Below, piece by piece: positions 28,913 to 37,222 of a stretch of DNA of 64,000 bases. Position numbers and translations under genes: made by a program. This stretch comes from Anaerolineae bacterium. GTDB taxonomy: Bacteria; Chloroflexota; Anaerolineae; Anaerolineales; Anaerolineaceae. Numbering within the stretch: position 1 is the first letter of the stretch; every line of letters starts with the position of its first letter. Location: assembly GCA_013178095.1 (NCBI GenBank), contig JABLXK010000005.1, positions 117,388 through 181,387 on the forward strand, written 5' to 3'. The notes below the pieces were generated by a model that was not told where the DNA came from, ran no database searches, and was given only the letters and a program-made list of their open reading frames with translations.

Positions 28913-30610
28913 TCATGGTTGGTTTTCCGACAGGTAATCGGTGGCTGCCTGATAACGGGTTTCAAGCAGTTCGATCAGGTCATCGGCGCTGCTTTCAAAA
29001 GCGTCCTTGTTCGAGAGCGTGGTGTAGTCCTCTTCTTCTGCTTCCACGTAGGGGGCGATCATGGCGTGCAGATCGTTGATCTCTGCGGTCAATTCTTTCA
29101 GGTCAAAGCCTTTTTCCAGCACGTCTTTAACTGCCTGAAGGTATTCCGCGTGGTAGGTCTCATCCGCCAACAGATATGAGATCAGCGGCCAATTTTCACC
29201 GGTATTTTCGTGGCCGATGGACGCAGTTTGCCCGCCGGGCTGGCCCTCACCAGCATCTCTACCGCCCCCGCCGCCCATGCCCCCGCGGCTGCTGATGGAT
29301 TGGTTGTTATCCCAGGGAATCCAAACCAACTGGCCGCTGATTGGATTGTGATAAAGATAGTAGTTATGCGCCATGCTCCCGTAGGTATCCCAATTGGACA
29401 TAATGGAATTGGCAGCCAGCCAATTCAAGAAATTATCCACGTCAAATACTTTTTCCAGGTTCGAGCGCCATTCAGCCGCATCCGTCAGGCGCAAATCGGA
29501 ATTGAGCGTGTCCAACAGTGCCTGAACATCGCTGTAATCTGCTTCATCCTCATTGTTTTCTTTGCCATATTGCTGTTCATTGAATGTGCCGGCTTTGAAC
29601 GTGGCAGCCGAACCGGAAGGTTTATAGATATTGCCGTCATTCCTCTCAAATTGGGTCTGGATGAGGGTATCGTCCACTGCCTCAACCGCCGTGTACAGAC
29701 CGAAATAAAGCGGCCCCTCGCCGTAATCCACGTATACAGCGTAGAATCCAGTCTGGGCTGAGGGCACCCCGGCCGCGCGGAAAATATCCGCAGCGACCGT
29801 TTCGCGCAAATACGAAGAATCCGAAAAGTTGCTGGAGAAGGTCAATTTTTTGAATCCGTAAAATCGCTGGTCAAAGGTCGCAGGGAAATCGTCCTCGAAC
29901 TGGTCGAAATCCAGCCGGAAGGGCAGTTTATAGCTGCCGGAACCCCAGGTACTGCGCAGCGACGAGTTGCCTTTCAGGCGAAAGCCGACATGCTCCCAGG
30001 ATTCGCCGTTGAAAGTAACGGCCGCATCCACCCAGATGGGGTTGTCCGCGTCATTGCCGTCCATCATGGCGCCGCTGCCCATGCCCCGGCCGCCGGCTCC
30101 CTGCGGCCGCTCCTGCGCGCCCCCGCCTTTCGTGGGGGGCGCCATTTGCTCATCAGGTTGAGCATTTGGTCGCGCTCCCTCAGGGGGTACCCGGTCATAG
30201 CCCTGCCGGCCTTGCGGGGCAGGACCGCCCATTTCGGGACGTTCTTCCCCGGCATTCTCGGGCGGGTTTTGCATCTGCGTCTGCACGTCAGCCAGTCTAT
30301 CCGCCGGCTGCAGGCCGCCGCCTCTTCCGCCGCCCATACCCTGGCCGGAACCGAATTCTCCGTATTTCTCCGTCATATCATCCAGAACGGCCTGCCAATT
30401 CTCCGGCGTGAGCGTGATGGTGATTTCATTAACCCGGTCATCCGGCAGCACCGTGGCGTAATCCGGTTCGGTCTCAGCGGAGTGGGAATAAGTGGATTGC
30501 AGTTCGCTGGCAGGCGTATCCGTACTTACTGCATGCGCGGCAGCGCCCGCACAGCCCACCAGGAAAGCCGCGATTAATAATGCGGCTGCCAGGCTTAGTC
30601 CTTTTTTCAT
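28913..30610 (-). CDS. CotH-family kinase-like lipoprotein
   Basis: The 565-residue protein has a lipoprotein signal (lipobox LVGC). Its N-terminal beta strand region (VNEITITLTPENWQAVLDDM) is followed by a Gly/Met/Pro-rich insert (about 85-185). The CotH core has WEHVGFRLKGNSSLR, KLPFRLDFDQF, FKKLTFSSNFSD, YLRETVAADIFRAAG and NDGNIYKPSG. A later acidic and His/Asn stretch (WDTYGSMAHNYYLYHN, WIPWDNNQSI) is where CotH kinases bind metal and ATP. CotH phosphorylates spore-coat proteins in Bacillus, so an outer-surface role here is inference. It ends the VTC-DUF4956-CotH operon. GGAG lies before ATG 30610. Confidence 0.85.
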   Translation of the reverse strand: MKKGLSLAAALLIAAFLVGCAGAAAHAVSTDTPASELQSTYSHSAETEPDYATVLPDDRVNEITITLTPENWQAVLDDMTEKYGEFGSGQGMGGGRGGGLQPADRLADVQTQMQNPPENAGEERPEMGGPAPQGRQGYDRVPPEGARPNAQPDEQMAPPTKGGGAQERPQGAGGRGMGSGAMMDGNDADNPIWVDAAVTFNGESWEHVGFRLKGNSSLRSTWGSGSYKLPFRLDFDQFEDDFPATFDQRFYGFKKLTFSSNFSDSSYLRETVAADIFRAAGVPSAQTGFYAVYVDYGEGPLYFGLYTAVEAVDDTLIQTQFERNDGNIYKPSGSAATFKAGTFNEQQYGKENNEDEADYSDVQALLDTLNSDLRLTDAAEWRSNLEKVFDVDNFLNWLAANSIMSNWDTYGSMAHNYYLYHNPISGQLVWIPWDNNQSISSRGGMGGGGGRDAGEGQPGGQTASIGHENTGENWPLISYLLADETYHAEYLQAVKDVLEKGFDLKELTAEINDLHAMIAPYVEAEEEDYTTLSNKDAFESSADDLIELLETRYQAATDYLSENQP

Positions 30611-30649
30611 TTTTGACAACTCCTTGATTTTTACTTTTCGATCGGCTTA

Positions 30650-31225
30650 TCACTCAGAAAGCTTATAAAAAATTTTTAAATCAGCGGTATCCTGCAGAAA
30701 ATCGATCTCTTCGATTTCCACGTTGCTGATCTTCAAACCGGTGCGCTCTTCCAGGTCATGAATCAGCAGCTCGCGGTTCTCAGGTTTGATCAGGTCGATC
30801 TTTTCGTAACGGACGGATTTGGTTTCGTCGTATTTAAAGCCCCAGCCTTTTTCGAGCAGCAGCAGCATCCCGAATACAAAGGCATAGGCGATCAAGAGCA
30901 TCAGGTATTGCTGATTGTCGAGCAGCGCGTAATCCACCATTGCCAGCGCCAGTATGATAAACAGATAGCTCATGTCGCGCACCGAGAGCGGATCCGTGCG
31001 GAAACGCAGCACGCGGAAAATGGCAAACAAGCCAAAACCTACCCCAAAGCTGATGGCGATATTTCCTGAAAAATAGAAGATCAGGAACAACAAGGAGTTC
31101 ATCGTCAGGAAGGTAAAAACGAATTTCCGGGATTGTTTTTGAGAACAATACAACACCCTGACGATCAGGAAAGCCTCCAGGAAATTGATTAAAACGTTGA
31201 CCAGGAATAGCAATTCATTAGACAT
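30650..31225 (-). CDS. DUF4956 integral membrane protein
   Basis: The 191-residue protein has about four membrane helices in its first 120 residues (LFLVNVLINFLEAFLIVRVL, FLTMNSLLFLIFYFSGNIAI, YLFIILALAMVDYALL, YLMLLIAYAFVFGMLLLLE). A cytoplasmic C-terminal domain (LIKPENRELLIHDLEERTGL) follows. It has the DUF4956 motif FGVGFGLFAIFRVLRFRTDPL. It overlaps the VTC gene by 8 nt and precedes CotH, the order in which these three families commonly occur. The function is unknown. It may anchor the VTC-domain protein. Confidence 0.82.
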   Translation of the reverse strand: MSNELLFLVNVLINFLEAFLIVRVLYCSQKQSRKFVFTFLTMNSLLFLIFYFSGNIAISFGVGFGLFAIFRVLRFRTDPLSVRDMSYLFIILALAMVDYALLDNQQYLMLLIAYAFVFGMLLLLEKGWGFKYDETKSVRYEKIDLIKPENRELLIHDLEERTGLKISNVEIEEIDFLQDTADLKIFYKLSE

Positions 31226-32048
31226 AGGACATGCTCCTTTGCAGGCATAACCTGATTTTTTCAATATTCGGCTTAAAGCGGTTCGCTTTTAATTCAGGCG
31301 TCAACAGCGCCAGACTGACGCAATACTTGCTGAAATTGACCGGCTTGATATACCGCTTGCGGATTGCCTGAACAAACTCGGAGCGGAGCGAACTGCGGCC
31401 GCACTTGATCTCCACGATTGCCAAGCGCTCCCAGGAAATGAATCCATTCTGGTTATAGGCATTGAAGCCCAGGTCAATGGTAACCCGCTCAAGTGAATGC
31501 ATATTGACCAGCGTCAACCGGTCGAAACGATTCCAGATCACCGGTTTGAGCGGCACCAGGCCGAGCGGAAAAACTTCGCTGATGAACTGATAATGTTCCG
31601 GCGCAAGCCGGTTGGCGATATCGTTGATCTGCAAGCGTGATTTGACCGTGCGATCTTTGCGATCTTTTTCCTTCACTTCCAAAAAGGATGCGCTGCTATT
31701 CATATACTTGCGCATGCGAATTTTAAAACGCGGCCGTCTGCCATTGTGGTGGGCGAAATAATTCGCGTATGTTTCCGTGTCGTAGTACAAGGTCAGATAA
31801 GGCTGGACGGACCTGCCGGCGACCTGGAGGATGGTATAGTCATCATTGATTTCATCCAAAATTTCCGGGAGCAGCGCCTCGTCCAGCAGGTACTTGGTAT
31901 CCATGCGCTCCTGCAGGTTATGCTCGTCGAGTTCCGACAGGGTGATCGGGTCAAACGTCGAGACGATACTATCCAGTACAAAGCGGGAGCCGGTGCGTAC
32001 GCCTGCTTCCATAATTTCCGGGGTTTGCAAGGTTTTGGTGGTCTTCAT
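31218..32048 (-). CDS. VTC domain protein (polyphosphate polymerase-like)
   Basis: The 276-residue protein has the VTC fold. RMDTKYLLDEALLPEILDEI is at the N-terminus, and the basic tunnel strands RRPRFKIRMRKY, FLEVKEKDRKDRTVKSR and AIVEIKCGRSS carry the Lys, Arg and Glu residues that bind nucleotide and phosphate chains. Yeast VTC4 makes polyphosphate. The bacterial activity of this group is not well established. The ATG at 32048 follows GAGGA. It is the first gene of the three-gene operon. Confidence 0.83.
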   Translation of the reverse strand: MKTTKTLQTPEIMEAGVRTGSRFVLDSIVSTFDPITLSELDEHNLQERMDTKYLLDEALLPEILDEINDDYTILQVAGRSVQPYLTLYYDTETYANYFAHHNGRRPRFKIRMRKYMNSSASFLEVKEKDRKDRTVKSRLQINDIANRLAPEHYQFISEVFPLGLVPLKPVIWNRFDRLTLVNMHSLERVTIDLGFNAYNQNGFISWERLAIVEIKCGRSSLRSEFVQAIRKRYIKPVNFSKYCVSLALLTPELKANRFKPNIEKIRLCLQRSMSYV

Positions 32049-32110
32049 GGTAAATCCTCGACTGTAAATATAAACTTCATGACGAAACCTGCCATCCCGC
32101 ACTGGGAGGA

Positions 32111-32136
32111 ATAAAAATCCGCCTTAAGGCGGATTT
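32111..32136 (-). terminator. Terminator of the DUF4405 gene
   Basis: A perfect 9-bp stem (32115-32123 with 32128-32136) has a TTAA loop. On the minus strand it is followed by TTTTTAT, and it lies just downstream of the DUF4405 stop. Confidence 0.75.
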
Positions 32137-32168
32137 AATATTTTGTTAAAGAATCCTTAACCAGGGTG

Positions 32169-32696
32169 TTACCCCAGTCCGGCAGGGTCAACGCCACCGG
32201 ACAATTCACCGGAAGCGGATTTTTCCCGCTCGTGGATTCTCCGGGAGCGGGTCATCATCCGGATGATGCCTTTCAGGTTGACCAGCAAGTGCAGCATCAG
32301 CATGGCGATTGTGGCATTGGTAGCAAGTACGTGGATCATTTTCAGGCTGCGCGAATGCACTCCGGAAAGACCTAAAGCCGGCAGAAAACTCCTGGACATC
32401 AGGATGCCGCTGATGATAATGGCAAAGAATGCGATAAACCCGAAAATATCCAGCGCCAATTTGAAATATTGGACGGCGTTCCTGACACGCAGGAATTTTC
32501 GGAACATATTGGTAATCCACCGCCAAAGCATGCCCACGTGCAGCAATAACACGAACGCCAATGCCACGCCGGCCCATTCATGGATGGCGATACCGGTCAG
32601 GCGCACCTGGTTCAACAGCCAGAACCCGGCCAGCAAGCAGCCATCCAGCAAGAGCAGGAATAGATTCTTTCGACTGACGCTTTTATTTAATTTCAT
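32169..32696 (-). CDS. DUF4405 membrane protein, possible heme-binding
   Basis: The 175-residue protein has four hydrophobic helices with conserved His residues: HEWAGVALAFVLLLHVGMLWRW in helix 2 and GVHSRSLKMIHVLATNATIAMLMLHLL in helix 4. This arrangement resembles cytochrome b561-type diheme proteins, so a role in membrane electron transfer is possible. The ATG at 32696 follows AGGTG. A striking hairpin lies 38 nt upstream in its leader (32734-32766). A terminator follows. Confidence 0.78.
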   Translation of the reverse strand: MKLNKSVSRKNLFLLLLDGCLLAGFWLLNQVRLTGIAIHEWAGVALAFVLLLHVGMLWRWITNMFRKFLRVRNAVQYFKLALDIFGFIAFFAIIISGILMSRSFLPALGLSGVHSRSLKMIHVLATNATIAMLMLHLLVNLKGIIRMMTRSRRIHEREKSASGELSGGVDPAGLG

Positions 32697-32733
32697 TTTT
32701 TTCACCTGTATTTATTTATTTCCGTTGATAAGA

Positions 32734-32766
32734 ATTTCCCAGGGAGGAGGAGGTGCCCTGGGAAAT
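32734..32766. repeat. Perfect hairpin whose loop is an ideal SD/anti-SD sequence
   Basis: An 11-bp perfect inverted repeat (32734-32744 with 32756-32766) encloses the loop AGGAGGAGGTG. Read on the minus strand, the direction of the DUF4405 mRNA leader, the loop is CACCTCCTCCT and includes the eight bases found at the 3' end of 16S rRNA. The remainder of 32697-32961 shows no gene. Confidence 0.7.
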
Positions 32767-32961
32767 CTCTGGTTCAAAAATAAACCAATTTGAAAAGGAG
32801 AGAAGATGTTCTTGAACGATCAACACAGGCAATCATAGCCGCAAGTCGGTTGCGCGCCATCCGGCGTATGATTGAATTTGGATCGGTCTTTGGCGGTAAT
32901 TGGGGGCAGACTTAAGACGGAGAGAAAAATAACAGGTTCCTGTTCCAAACAGGAATTAAAT

Positions 32962-33651
32962 TCAGCGGTTCGTTCCCTGGAAATAATCGCAAAGCGATGT
33001 CAGCGGACAACGAGCGCATTCCGGCGAGCGGGCATGGCAGATCTCCCGGCCCAGGCGGATGATGTTGAGATGGCCGGGGCCGTACTGCTCCGGCTTGAAA
33101 ACTTTTTCCAGCCAGGCGTGGGCTTTTTCCACATTCATTTTTTGCGGCCGCAACCCCAGCCGACCGCTGACGCGATACACGTGCGTATCCACCGGAAAAG
33201 CGGGGATGCCCAGCGAGAATTGCAGCACAATGGCAGCCGTTTTCGGCCCCACCCCATTGAAGCGGCTCAACCAGGCATGCGCTTCATCGCGCTCCAGCCG
33301 CTTCAGAAAATCCAGGTCCAGGCTGCCGCGCTCCGCGCTGATGCGGCGCAGGATGGCCTGCATCCGCGGGGCTTTCTGATTGGCCAGCCCGGCTGTTCGA
33401 ATGGCTGCCTGCACAGCCTCCACCGGCGCGTCGCGCACTTCCTCCCAGGTTTTGAAGCGCGCTTTCAGGTTATTGAAAGCTGCGTCGCGGTTGGTGTCAT
33501 TGGTATTTTGCGAAAGAATGGTGGAGATCAATTCATCGATTGCCGGCAGCGGCTGGCGCCACTCCGGGATTCCGTAAAAATCAGCCAGCAGCCGGAAGAC
33601 GGCCTGCGCTTTATTAACCAGAGTTGTCTGCGGTTCGGAGGCGGAACTCAT
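32962..33651 (-). CDS. nth: Endonuclease III family DNA glycosylase
   Basis: The 229-residue base-excision repair enzyme has the helix-hairpin-helix LSRFNGVGPKTAAIVLQF with the catalytic Lys and the catalytic Asp in FPVDTHVYRVSGRLG. The [4Fe-4S] loop CHARSPECARCPLTSLC (C-x6-C-x2-C-x5-C) closes the protein. TILSQNTNDTNRDAAF is the family's first signature. The start ATG 33651 overlaps the asparaginase stop as ATGA, so the two are translationally coupled. Longer in-frame upstream sequence is only the antisense-frame shadow of asparaginase. Confidence 0.93.
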   Translation of the reverse strand: MSSASEPQTTLVNKAQAVFRLLADFYGIPEWRQPLPAIDELISTILSQNTNDTNRDAAFNNLKARFKTWEEVRDAPVEAVQAAIRTAGLANQKAPRMQAILRRISAERGSLDLDFLKRLERDEAHAWLSRFNGVGPKTAAIVLQFSLGIPAFPVDTHVYRVSGRLGLRPQKMNVEKAHAWLEKVFKPEQYGPGHLNIIRLGREICHARSPECARCPLTSLCDYFQGTNR

Positions 33652-34709
33652 GCCAGAGCCTGTTTCAAGGCCTGGAGCAGCTCGCGGGTGGGTCTTATTT
33701 CCCCAATCGCCGTGCCGCGCCAGTTCTTTACCGGCCGGCGGTCGTATTCCGCCAGAGCGCTGATCGGATCTTCGATGAAGATGCGTAATTCCTTCAAAAC
33801 CGCCAGCGCCGCAACGCAGCCGGCGCGCAGCAGCAAGTCGCCGTCGCTGATCTTGATGGTAATCCCCAGGCTGGTTGAAAACCTGCCCGCTTTCCCGGGC
33901 ATCACGCCAATGCCGTGAAAGCCTTCCGCCCCGATCTTGGTCACCAGTCTGTCGCCGGCTGCGCCCATCACGTCCGTATCGAAGCGCTGCGGCCCGCCGA
34001 TCATGAAAGGATGATCTTGCATGGCGCCGGTGATCAGTCGGCAGGCTTGCGCGCGCGCAGCTGCCAGCGTCTCGGGCTGGCATAAACGCGCGTATGCGCC
34101 GGCGCTGGCCGCCAGCGGCGCGGCAAATACCGGCGCCGAACAGCCATCCGTTCCCAGTTCAACGGTATCGACCGGAACGCGGCACATTTCCGCGAAAGTC
34201 CGCAGCATAGCTTGCTGCACCGGGTGAGCCGGGTCCAGGTAATTATCCATGGGCGCGCCGATCATTTTGGCAAAAGCCAGCATGGCGCTGTGCTTGCCGG
34301 AGCAATCATTCTGGTTGGAATGGAATGCCTCCCCCTTCATGGCTTTTTCACGCGCGGTTGCGCTATGGTATGGCGCATGGACGCCGCATTGCAGCATGCT
34401 CTCAGTGATGCCAATCTTCGCCTGCAGTTTTTCCAGAACTCGCACGTGCTCATCCGTCCCCGAATGAGAAGCGCACATGACGGCAATTTCCTGCGTGGTC
34501 AATCCGTAATGATCACAGCCGCCAGCTTCAAGAAAAGCCAGAATCTGAAAGGGCTTGGATGCCGAACGCAGGAAAACCGGGCAGCCGATGTCTCCGGCAG
34601 AAAAAACAATCTTGCCATCCGGTTGAGCGATAGCAAGACTGCCATGGTGAACAGATTCAACAATCGGACCGCGGGTGACTTCCACCAGCGGAAAGGCCTG
34701 TCCGGTCAT
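33648..34709 (-). CDS. L-asparaginase II (Rhizobium etli type)
   Basis: The 353-residue enzyme belongs to the thermolabile asparaginase II family, distinct from the E. coli type. The signature RSASKPFQILAFLEAGG holds the Ser and Lys of the active site. NQNDCSGKHSAMLAFAK carries the conserved Cys and Lys, and ELGTDGCSAPVFAAPL follows. It hydrolyses asparagine to aspartate and ammonia. It begins 4 nt after the MBL-fold gene and overlaps nth, forming an MBL-asparaginase-nth operon of mixed function. Confidence 0.9.
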   Translation of the reverse strand: MTGQAFPLVEVTRGPIVESVHHGSLAIAQPDGKIVFSAGDIGCPVFLRSASKPFQILAFLEAGGCDHYGLTTQEIAVMCASHSGTDEHVRVLEKLQAKIGITESMLQCGVHAPYHSATAREKAMKGEAFHSNQNDCSGKHSAMLAFAKMIGAPMDNYLDPAHPVQQAMLRTFAEMCRVPVDTVELGTDGCSAPVFAAPLAASAGAYARLCQPETLAAARAQACRLITGAMQDHPFMIGGPQRFDTDVMGAAGDRLVTKIGAEGFHGIGVMPGKAGRFSTSLGITIKISDGDLLLRAGCVAALAVLKELRIFIEDPISALAEYDRRPVKNWRGTAIGEIRPTRELLQALKQALA

Positions 34710-34713
34710 ACGA

Positions 34714-35562
34714 TTACGGCACCTTCTTGGATAAATAATTCAAACATAACTGGCTGAAACCATAAGCCAGGCGAGCGCGGAAGACTTCCATTTCCGCTTT
34801 ATTGCGTGCTTTAAAATCCTCCACCAGGGATGCGCCGACTGCCTCAATTTCGTCCAGGTCGTTTTTGCTGTCGGCATTCTTTTCGGCCAGGTGATCCACC
34901 TTTTTTAGGAACTTCTGCATTTCTTTGGCGTCTTCGCGGGTAACCAGTTCACCGCGTCCGCTGATGAGGATAAAATCCTTGAACCTGGCGGACTTCAATA
35001 TTTCCAGGCTCTCGTCCCAGGTTTCCAGATCGGCGGTCGCCAAAAATGGCGGTTGGTTGACCATCAGCGTGTCCCCAACGAAAGCAATTTTTCTTTCAGG
35101 CAGAACAGCCCAGATCGATCCTCTGGACGGGCCAGGGTGATGCTCCAGTAGCAGCGGTTCATCCTCCCAATTGACGCTCATTTCGTTGGTGAAAGTGATC
35201 TCGGGATGCGCCCAGTGTACGCTGTTCACATCGTTCAAAGATTCCCAGATCGAACCAGTATGAGAAGGCTGCGGTTTTCCGGCGGAATTGCGCCCGGTTA
35301 TGGCCTGGGCAGTTTTTTCGTGAGCGATGATCGGGCAGCGCAAGGCTCGGGCACCCAAACAGCGATCGTAATGTTCATCCAGCAGCACCAGCAGGCGATC
35401 CGAACCGTTACCCGAGTGACCGCAGCTTGCCCGCCAGACTTGGGCGTCTTTCACATTTATCGGCGCGTCGATCATGATCACGCCCGCCGAGGTTTGTATG
35501 GCTCCAAGTGTGACCCCATCATATTCGGTCTCAATCACCACACCTGAAACAATTTCTTTCAT
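34714..35562 (-). CDS. MBL-fold protein with a degenerate metal site
   Basis: The 282-residue protein has the metallo-beta-lactamase fold: VIMIDAPINVKDAQVW, HHPGPSRGSIWAVLPERKIAFVGDTLM and ILISGRGELVTREDA. The HxHxDH motif is replaced by DEHYDR in VLLDEHYDRCLGA, so one metal site should be altered. The later His (LLEHHPG) and Asp (VGDTL) remain. It may be a one-metal hydrolase or a non-enzymatic relative. It is the first gene of the MBL-asparaginase-nth group. Confidence 0.78.
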   Translation of the reverse strand: MKEIVSGVVIETEYDGVTLGAIQTSAGVIMIDAPINVKDAQVWRASCGHSGNGSDRLLVLLDEHYDRCLGARALRCPIIAHEKTAQAITGRNSAGKPQPSHTGSIWESLNDVNSVHWAHPEITFTNEMSVNWEDEPLLLEHHPGPSRGSIWAVLPERKIAFVGDTLMVNQPPFLATADLETWDESLEILKSARFKDFILISGRGELVTREDAKEMQKFLKKVDHLAEKNADSKNDLDEIEAVGASLVEDFKARNKAEMEVFRARLAYGFSQLCLNYLSKKVP

Positions 35563-35628
35563 GCAAACCCTTTCCTGATCTGTCTATCATTTGGTTGAGA
35601 TGGTTGTGAGTATAACATAAAGACCTTG

Positions 35629-36453
35629 TTAATCCTCAGGCTGCCAGTTTTGGGAGATCTGATTTTTGATTAATTTGCGCACCAGGTTGCAACGCGGGCA
35701 GGAAAGGCTGTTGCATAACAAAGCGAAAGGATCATCGCGAATCAGAGCCACGGCAGAATTGACCAAAACATCCAGCGGTACAGCCGACCAGGTCGAATCG
35801 CCTACCGTAACCACGCGCAGCTCGTCCTGCAGGTAATAATTGATCTTGTGAAAACCGTCCGGACAGCCCGGAAAGTGCGGGCATTCCACAATGCCGTCTT
35901 CGGTCAATGCCCAGCGGACAAACTGCTTGCGGTTCGCCAGGTGTTCCGCGTAATGCAGACTGAAGTTTTCCGCCGGTTCGGCTCCGAGCAGCGCCACCCA
36001 GCCTTTCAATTCCATCAAACGGCGAATGGGCGCGTAGGGATCCTGGGGCGTCTGGCTGGCAAGGGCCGCATCCAGCCCCAGCCCGGTGAACGACAGGATG
36101 GGGTGCGCTGATCGGTATACACCGGGATATTTGCGCAGCAATTCGGACACCTCGTTGTTCGGCTGATCGCCGGGCAGGTCGCGGGTGAAGATTGACGCGT
36201 TCAGGTTGGCGGCACTTGCGCTGCCGTATTCGATGAAATTATCGGGAGGGCCAACCAGCGGGACAACCATTGTGGCAGTAGTAAAACTGGGCATCATGAG
36301 GTTGTCGATAGTGCCCAGAATGGCGCCCAGCAAGGTATCAGTTCCGCCGCGGATTTCGCCCAGCCGCGCCGCGGCAATGTGCGCCAGCACGGGCGTGCTA
36401 CGGTTCAAGCCCAGCTTTTCCAATCCAACGGCAATATCGCGGTATGAGATCAT
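35629..36453 (-). CDS. Aminoglycoside N(3)-acetyltransferase-like protein
   Basis: The 274-residue protein matches the AAC(3)/YokD fold. VLAHIAAARLGEIRGGTDTLLGAIL and LMMPSFTTATMV lie in the N-terminal half. The acetyl-CoA and catalytic motif GWVALLGAEPAENFSLHYAEHLA holds the family's His and Glu. The C-terminus has an uncommon Cys cluster, CNSLSCPRCNLV, and HFPGCPDGFHK lies before it. These may bind zinc. Chromosomal members often act on substrates other than antibiotics, so resistance should not be assumed. Confidence 0.82.
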   Translation of the reverse strand: MISYRDIAVGLEKLGLNRSTPVLAHIAAARLGEIRGGTDTLLGAILGTIDNLMMPSFTTATMVVPLVGPPDNFIEYGSASAANLNASIFTRDLPGDQPNNEVSELLRKYPGVYRSAHPILSFTGLGLDAALASQTPQDPYAPIRRLMELKGWVALLGAEPAENFSLHYAEHLANRKQFVRWALTEDGIVECPHFPGCPDGFHKINYYLQDELRVVTVGDSTWSAVPLDVLVNSAVALIRDDPFALLCNSLSCPRCNLVRKLIKNQISQNWQPED

Positions 36454-36484
36454 CGTGTACCAGCCTTATGTAAATTATATAAGA

Positions 36485-37198
36485 TTACGGTATTGCGGAT
36501 TCCCGGCAAACGGGCACGGTATCTGTGTTGGATTTGCTGTTCAACGGCAGCCCAAAATATGGCGAGGGGTCAAGCGTATTATCGATATCCAGTTCATTCA
36601 GGTATTTGCCACTGCCATCGTCCTTGACCACCGAAAAATGCAAATGCACGCCCACCGGATTGTTGGGCGTTCCTGAAAAATCGCCCTGATAACCCAACAG
36701 CGTGCCGGCTTCCACGAAGACCTCGTGGGTATCGGGCGGGAACGCTTCCGAGATAAATGAGTTGCCATCTTTGTCCGCCATGTGGGTGTAGTACGTCCAA
36801 ATCAGACGTCCGGGCTGCAGCGGATCGCTGGGAATGCGGATGATCAGGCTGGATTTCCAATCTTTTTCGCGGGTCAGGTATCCATCATACGCGGCATAAA
36901 CCGGTGTAAGGCCTGCCTCGGTGCCGGCAAAAATATCGATTCCTTGATGGCGATGGCCGATCTTAAAGGAATCCCCCCAGATGAATCCCACCAGGCCGTC
37001 GGTGGGCATGACGAACGGCGCATCTCCGCAGCGTTCGCCGGTGTGGATAGCCCAGTCGGCGTGTGCCTGTGGATCGCGCATCCACTCAAAGAATTTCAGG
37101 TAGCGCGCAGGCCGGAAAGCGATGCGCAGGAAGTAAAAGCCAATCAAACCCACCAGGCCGACAGCCAACAGGATCAGAGCAGTTTTGAACATTTTCAT
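36485..37198 (-). CDS. M23 family peptidase, single membrane anchor
   Basis: The 237-residue protein has an N-terminal membrane helix (ALILLAVGLVGLIGFYFL) and a LytM domain with zinc ligands in RHQGIDIFAG and VHLHFSVV, plus the YYTHMAD strand. The domain carries an insertion between the second and third motifs (PPDTHEVFVEAGTLLGYQG). It is probably a periplasmic or extracellular peptidoglycan endopeptidase. It lies between the AAC(3)-like and miaB genes on the same strand. Confidence 0.83.
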   Translation of the reverse strand: MKMFKTALILLAVGLVGLIGFYFLRIAFRPARYLKFFEWMRDPQAHADWAIHTGERCGDAPFVMPTDGLVGFIWGDSFKIGHRHQGIDIFAGTEAGLTPVYAAYDGYLTREKDWKSSLIIRIPSDPLQPGRLIWTYYTHMADKDGNSFISEAFPPDTHEVFVEAGTLLGYQGDFSGTPNNPVGVHLHFSVVKDDGSGKYLNELDIDNTLDPSPYFGLPLNSKSNTDTVPVCRESAIP

Positions 37199-37222
37199 AG
37201 TGTTGGATGAATCGCGCTTATT

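Noticed and set aside
32806..32838. Ten-codon frame after GGAGAG (MFLNDQHRQS)
   Set aside because: It has a good ribosome site, but is too short to support and lies in the leader of the opposite-strand gene.
32872..33918. A 348-codon frame on the plus strand over nth
   Set aside because: It is antisense to nth and the asparaginase gene. Its sequence has no recognisable domain.
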